Notes under the pieces: generated by a model
Told to the model about the DNA's origin: nothing
What the model saw: the letters and a program-made list of their open reading frames with translations, nothing else
Databases searched by the model: none
Shown: piece after piece, positions 58,145 to 64,000 of the stretch
Layout: each line of letters begins with the position of its first letter
How positions within the stretch are numbered: position 1 is the stretch's first letter
Assembly: GCA_025201765.1 (NCBI GenBank)
Contig: MU623490.1
Location: 1-64,000, forward strand
Direction of reading: 5' to 3'
Source: Daldinia sp. FL1419
Lineage: Eukaryota > Ascomycota > Sordariomycetes > Xylariales > Hypoxylaceae
DNA length: 64,000 nucleotides
Translations under genes and position numbers: made by a program

Positions 58145-60014
58145 TTATTTCTTGCCAGTGGCCTTGGCAGCAGACTTGGTGACCTTGCCACTCTTAGAGC
58201 TCTTGTTGACGGCCTTGATAACACCGACGGCGACGGTCTGTCGCATGTCACGGACGGCGAAACGGCCAAGAGGGGGGTAGTCAGTGAAAGCCTCCACACA
58301 CATGGGCTTAGAGGGAATCATCTTAACGATGGCGGCGTCACCAGACTTGATGAACTTGGGGTTGTTCTCAACGGATTTACCAGTTCGTCGGTCGATCTTC
58401 TCAAGTAGCTCGGCGAACTTGCAGGCAATGTGGGCAGTGTGGCAGTCAAGAACAGGGGCGTATCCAGCGCCGACTTGACCAGGGTGGTTGAGGACAATGA
58501 CCTGGGCAGTGAAGTCATCACAGCCGGCGGGAGGATCGTTCTTGGAGTCACCAGCAACGTTTCCTCGTCGGATTTCCTTAACGGAAACGTTCTTCACGTT
58601 GAAACCAACGTTGTCACCGGGGACACCCTCGGTAAGCTGCTCGTGGTGCATTTCAACGGACTTGACTTCAGTGGTGACACCAGCAGGAGCGAAAGTGACG
58701 ACCATACCGGGCTTGATGATACCAGTCTCGATACGGCCGACGGGCACGGTTCCAATACCACCGATCTTGTAGACATCCTGGAGAGGGAGACGAAGGGGCT
58801 TGTCTGTGGGTCGCTTGGGGGGCTCAATAGCGTCAATGGCTTCAAGGAGAGTCTTGCCAGTGACCTTGCCACCCTTGCCTTCCTTCTCCCAACCCTTGTA
58901 CCAAGGAGCGTTGGTAGTAGGGGCCAACATGTTGTCACCATGGAAACCGGAGATAGGGACGAAGGCAACAGTCTTGGGGTTGTAGCCAACCTTCTTGATG
59001 AAGTTGGAGGTCTCCTTGATGATTTCGTTGTATCGGTCCTCAGACCACTTGGCAGTGTCCATCTTGTTGATAGCAACGATAAGCTGCTTGACACCGAGGG
59101 TGTAGGCGAGCAGGGCGTGCTCACGGGTCTGGCCATCCTTGGAAATACCAGCCTCAAACTCACCAGTACCGGCGGCAATGATGAGAATAGCGCAGTCGGC
59201 CTGCGAGGTACCAGTAATCATGTTCTTGATGAAGTCACGATGACCGGGGGCATCTAGGAGAGCAATACCATTAGCATGAGGTAAATCCGATTAGTTTCAT
59301 GATATGAGGGGACATACCAATGACGGTGACATAGTACTTGGGAGTCTCGAACTTCCAGAGGGCAATGTCAATAGTGATACCACGCTCACGCTCGGCCTTT
59401 AGCTTGTCAAGAACCCAGGCATACTTGAAGGAACCCTTGCCGAGTTCAGCGGCTTCCTATTGAGTGGGTTAGTAAATTTTCTTTCGATACCTAGTGGAAT
59501 CGCTTGGCACGGTCCAGGGCTAGTTTGGGCTGTGGGCGGGTTGTGGGCTAGTTGCTCCGTGCACCAAAATGTTGTACAGAACGTCAGAGCGGGGTAGGGA
59601 AAATTTTGTGCCCCTCGGTGGGGGTTAAGTCGTGACAAAGGAGGGGCAACGCGATCGAAGTGAAATAACAAGAAACTTTTCCAGTTCACCAGAACTGGTT
59701 GATTCAAGTCGTATTGACCAGATTTGAAGATGTAGACATAAAAATTATTTACTGACCTTCTCGAACTTCTCGATGGTTCGCTTGTCGATACCACCGCACT
59801 GGTAGATCAAGTGGCCGGTAGTGGTGGACTTGCCACTGTCGACGTCTAAGAGAATAGGTTAAGAATCCGTCAAGATCTGTGTAAAAATAGCCAAGGGGAA
59901 ACTTACGGCCAATGACGACGACGTTGATGTGAGTCTTGTCTTCCTTACTGTAAAATCCGTTAGCGAATAGGTAGCTCCGGGTGAAGCCTAGGTTGAATTC
60001 TACACATACCCCAT
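58145..60014 (-). CDS. tef1: Translation elongation factor EF-1alpha
   Basis: Five exons on the minus strand (60014-60010, 59947-59907, 59845-59757, 59456-59318, 59253-58145) give 460 residues, the standard length. It delivers aminoacyl-tRNA to the ribosome as a GTPase. G motifs are complete: HVDSGKST (G1), DAPGH (G3), NKMD (G4); the conserved MGKEDKTHINVVVIGH, ERERGITIDIALW and PLRLPLQDVYKIGGIGTVPVGR segments and the Lys-rich tail are all present. Exon 1 is 5 nt of coding sequence (ATGGG). Codon use is strongly C-ending as in highly expressed fungal genes. A probable 5'-UTR intron lies upstream (donor gtaaga near 60184, acceptor aacgcag near 60069). Long T/C-rich promoter beyond. Confidence 0.98.
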
Positions 60015-62148
60015 TTTGGCGGTAGAAGCTTGCTGATGTGTATGTGTATGAAGGGAGACACGAAAACTGCGTTGATGATGGTCAGTTTATCGCCCTTCTG
60101 ATGAGTATTATTGTAATGGTAGAATGATAAGAGATTGATGAAGTTGATTGATGGAAGAAGGATGAGGAAGGAGGAATTCTTACGTTCAGCAGGTGTTAAT
60201 GCTTCTGATTAACGGTGTGCGAGACGAGGATCAAAAGGAAACTGAGAAGTGGTGTTGGAAGGGTGTGTAGGGGTTTATAAATTATTTCGGATGGTGGCTA
60301 AGGTAGATTTTTTAATTGTGGGGGTATTGCCCCTCCTCAGGCCCTTCCTGCTTGCGCACCCCTCCTTCCCAATTCACAAACTGAAATTTTTTTTTCTTTG
60401 ATATTTTACCTTTTCCACTGTACTTTGTACTTAATCTAACTAATCTTTTAAGTTTAGCGGCCCTCTATTGGTTCAAAATTTTCCAGGCTAAAACATACTG
60501 TGTATGTGTGTTATGCGACTGTATGTGGCCACCATAGATGTACCTACCCTAAGAATCTAACCTAGGTAGCTTATCAAGTACGTATGTACCTCTATGCATC
60601 AAGGACTGTATTCGTGATTTGTCTTACGATTTCCGTTTTAGAAAATATTTGATAAGGGTAAGTGTTTTTTTATCATGTACCTACCTACCCAATTATATGT
60701 GGGTTGAAGTACAGATTCTCTACTGTTGGGACTTCAGCTACAGGTCAGTATTAATATATCGAACCACTTTGAGCCAGTAATTCCAACTGCAACTAGTACA
60801 GTACTAATGATCTAGTTGGCTTATTATAAGTAATATCTATCTTCAATGACAATGATTTCCTTTCGTCAGAGTCCACAGATTCGAGCTTCCATTTTCTACA
60901 TGAAACCTAAGGTGGCGTCCTCGGTATGAGGAGAGTATGATTTGATACCAATTTTTTTTTTACCATTGTACTTACCTAAAATATGGTCTTTTCCGCCCTG
61001 ACACGCCAGTGTAAATAGCGTGCTTGCTTTTCCCTTGAAGACTCTTGTGCTGCTTGTGCTAGGTTAATACTTTGTTATCGCTCTATTTTGTACTACCAAA
61101 AGTAAGTATCCTATGCATCGGGTGACTCAGACCGGAGGAGACGGGTACCTCCCTGCATCCAGCATACGCGTTGAACCATTAAAGCTTGAACAAAACAGTC
61201 GGACGGGGAGAAAAAAAAAATCTTTTTGATAGCTGCCCAACCTACTGAAGCACTCCACACAAATCAAGCCTTGGGTAAATTATGCACAACCTTATTAGCC
61301 CCTGCTATAGCGGCTATTAATTTTTGTCATGTGAGATCTGCTACACTGATAATTCAGCAGTCTCTCTCCTGATACGTCATGGATGATGGATCAACTCCAA
61401 CTTGGAGACTCCAAGTTATCAAGTCCAATACTACATAGGTACACAGGCAGTTACCCAGGAGTCCAGGACAGCCAGGCTATCTCTACCTACATGTGATATG
61501 CCTACATAATATTGAAGGATGTAGTCTGACCACACACATGGTGTAATTATGTACCCATCTAGCATACCTGGTTCGGACATGCTGCTTAACTCCGCCTGTT
61601 TTCCATCTAGGTAGGTGCTACAGCATATAACTCTGCTATGTAAATTATATACTGGTAAACGCGAAAGACTCCGACAGCTGTAAAGCTACGGGCATATACA
61701 GATTAATTGCATTAAGTAGATAGTATAGTAGCAGTGATGTCCACAAGTTTGGAAACTACTATAGTAGGCGCAAGCCTACGAATTCTCATTGAACCATCAT
61801 TATCCACGACAACATGAGACAGACTGTGGAGTAAGGTTAACGAGAGACTATGGGTTATAGTTGAAATAAATCGTTGAAAGAGTTAACTCCTCGTTACAAG
61901 TCAGATCTAGTCCGACGGGGTATCTATCTGCTGAAACATAACGTTCAATGACTGTAACCCACGACATAACAAAAAGGAAATCAAAACAAGACTCCCCTAT
62001 CGCTCGACTAACCGAGCAAACCTGATCCATATTTGACCTCATACTCCCCTACTCCTCCAATCAACTTAAGACTCAGGTAATGAGGCATTCGAGTTGGTTC
62101 CAAAGTTTTCATTGGGAGGGCGAATGTAGTAGGAAACCCCTTATGCTC
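60015..62148. other. Intergenic: EF-1alpha promoter and spacer
   Basis: The first 300 bp are the leader (with the probable UTR intron) and promoter of EF-1alpha, including a CT-rich stretch near 60340-60370. Several aacctaggtag/tacctacc motifs occur (60555, 60678, 61610). No gene seen in the rest. Confidence 0.5.
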
Positions 62149-64000
62149 TCAATCGACCCAAATGTTATTAGTGATTTTGCCATCTTCATCCAGATCGTCT
62201 TCTTTTCGGTCAGGGTTTCTACCACACTTAATGACTGCATCCTTTTCTTTTTGGCCTAAAACTACTTGATCAAACCCCGGTGGCAGGATTCTGTCACCCT
62301 CCAAATACCAAACTTTGAGGCCACGAGCCTTGTCACGTACTTGCTGTTGGTTTCGGGGGTTCTCAAAATCACCTATTTTGGCTATAGTGCTCCACGAACA
62401 ACTTATGGAAGGATCGGCGATTAGATCCAAGAGTCTAGAGGTATCAGATGCGGACCATGGCACGCGGATTTGTCGGGGTTTATTCATAAAGGTCGCTCGT
62501 CGAATATTCCGGGCCTCCTGGCTTAGCCTGAAAATGTCCCGTTGTCGCAAGGTAAGGTCCTCAAATATATCACCTTCTAACCATTCTCTAGGAACTTGCT
62601 GGTGATGAGGAATCCGAGGCTGCTCCAAATTTCGAGACCGTTCTGAGATTCGGGGACGCTTAGAAGGTGGCCCTTGAGCTGTCCTATCTTCGTTACGAGG
62701 CCGCCGAGATTCATCAAGAAGTTGCTCGTTTACTTCAAAATAATCATCATCGCCCTCATTAGCACCATCTTCACTAGGAGCCGGACGTTTCCTACTACGT
62801 CCAATTACCTGATAGGCGTCCAAGCGACGGATTGCATCTCCAATGCCCAGTACCTGTTCATTCTCTATAGCTTGTTGATTGGATGGTGGTGATAATGCAG
62901 CACCTTGTACATGCTGATTCTCACTTTGTCTCACGGCCGCCAGCATAGCTGAACTGTCGATGAAATTTTGGCTAGAGAGGGTTAATACAACAGAAATAGA
63001 CTAGAAACGTGGCCATGAACGTACTCGAATTCCTGTGTTGGAAGCTGGTCATATCCATCCGCATCCGTATCTGATTCAGAGTCCGGGTCATCCCTACTTT
63101 CCTCATTACCTTCGACGAAAAGGCTCTCTGACTCTTGGCGCCTTACTAATGCATGTGTGTCTTCTTGAGTAGGTTTGGGAGTGTTTATGTTGCCCGGGTC
63201 TGTTGGCATATTAAGTCGTTCATACATCTCTAAAGCCCACGACCTAAGGCCACTAAAGAGGTCGTTTTGGGGGTAGTTGTGATCTAGACGCGATTCCGCT
63301 TCCGACCTATCATTAGATGAAAGTATGGAAAGAACACCTTGAATACGAGTCTGGTAAATTTCGCAAAGAGGAGAGTTTTCATTAATGTTGATTCCGGCTA
63401 AAAGTTTGTATTGCTGTTGACTGGACGCTGCTTGAGAGTCTTCGGGAACACGTGACTCACTGTAGAATATACCGGAAGCCAGTTCGGACGGGTCGGCAGA
63501 AGATTTAGCAGCCAGCGTATCAACGATGTAGCGAACACGAATACGAAATGCTAGATCCAAGAGCTGCTTTGTGTCATTCTCCTGGAGATCTAAACAGAAC
63601 GGGACCGGAAAAGAATCATTTAGTTGCTCGAGAATTGGTAGCGAGCGTCTTTTACCAGTTGTGACATCCACGATAGATAAGAGAAGTGATATTATGTTTC
63701 CGGAGCAGATTGCTATTTGTATTTTGGCCCGTATTCCTGCATCATAATCCTCGAAAAAATAGATAGGTTTGATGAACAAGGCACCGGCGTCAGCGAAAGA
63801 GAGGCGGGCGTGGTTATATGATTTTCTGATGCTATTCAACTTCGAACGATCTTCCATACTTGGCTGATTGCTGTCCATGGAGGATAGAATATCGTACATA
63901 TTACCGGACCAGCGTGTCAATTTGGGTATGTCAAAGTCAAGCATATCTTGAATTCTTGCCGCGTTAACTTCCAATGACTCGTGAACGTCGTCCGATTCGG
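62149..64000 (-). CDS. TRF/Taz1-like telobox Myb protein, 5' end outside window
   Basis: Two exons are visible (64000-63025 and 62971-62149), joined over a 53-nt intron; the frame is still open at the right edge, so the N-terminus is missing (about 600 residues seen). The upstream part is helical and may be a dimerisation domain (RWSGNMYDILSSMDS, ALFIKPIYFFEDYDAGIRAKIQIA). The downstream part has basic nuclear signals (SRKRPAP, SKRPRISERSR) and one Myb/SANT repeat (about 62300-62460): VPWSASDTSRLLDLI, SWSTIAKIG, then QQVRDKARGLKVWYLE. This third helix matches the telobox of fission yeast Taz1 (QIKDKAR-type) rather than ordinary Myb. Telomere-repeat binding is inferred from the telobox and domain order. 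Confidence 0.7.

Noticed and set aside
58430..59257. 275-codon open frame antisense to EF-1alpha
   Set aside because: It is a mirror of the strongly biased codon use of EF-1alpha; composition is unlike a real protein and it has no start context or homologue I recognise.
1..64000. CRISPR arrays, rRNA genes, telomere repeats, 5S rRNA
   Set aside because: Looked for by eye and not found; direct repeats seen are microsatellites and short tandem repeats.

Overview
This window is nuclear DNA from a filamentous ascomycete (Pezizomycotina, probably Sordariomycetes). The signs are intron-rich genes with short GT-AG introns (about 50-130 nt) and CTAAC/CTAAT branch sites, a block of almost pure AT typical of repeat-induced point mutation (RIP), and orthologues of families typical of filamentous fungi (RTA1-like, HAM1-like, EOS1, SLS1, secreted GMC oxidoreductase). 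The species cannot be named from the sequence alone. Gene models were assembled by hand from reading frames, splice signals and phase; every multi-exon model closes in frame.

Layout. 1-2700 is a degenerate repeat block: AT-rich RIP relics, an intact-looking solo LTR (768-1150) and a 690-bp element with 120-bp terminal inverted repeats (1851-2540). 3146-16103 holds a Red1-like C3H1 zinc-finger protein (+), an RTA1-like membrane protein (-), a HAM1-like lipid-binding-type protein (+) and a secreted GMC oxidoreductase (-). 16104-20430 is mostly gene-free and ends in a long, intron-rich leader for a three-RRM RNA-binding protein (20431-22883). Another gene-poor stretch (22884-27125) follows.

From 27 kb to the right edge the window is dense in conserved housekeeping genes: EOS1 (-), an MBA1/mL45 mitochondrial protein (+), a sodium:solute symporter (-), the palmitoyltransferase ERF2 (-), a small unidentified mitochondrial protein (+), phosphoserine phosphatase (-), PAPS reductase (+), an unidentified AT-hook-like nuclear protein (-), tRNA-Phe(GAA) with an intron (+), the iron-sulfur assembly factor ISD11 (-, five small exons), an unidentified Cys-rich protein (-), a tRNA-like gene with a long insertion (-), SF3b5 (+), NSE3 (-), mitochondrial SLS1 (+), translation elongation factor EF-1alpha (-), and a TRF/Taz1-like telobox Myb protein (-) cut by the right edge.

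The genes do not form an operon or an obvious metabolic cluster. Five concern mitochondria (MBA1/mL45, the small protein at 36.7 kb, ISD11, SLS1 and, indirectly, sulfur supply through PAPS reductase), but this is probably ordinary gene order. I found no convincing undescribed system. The best leads are the RIP-marked inverted-repeat element, the tRNA-like gene with its insertion, the telobox protein, three conserved-looking proteins I cannot identify or name, and a transitional 7-bp satellite abutting the serine-biosynthesis gene.
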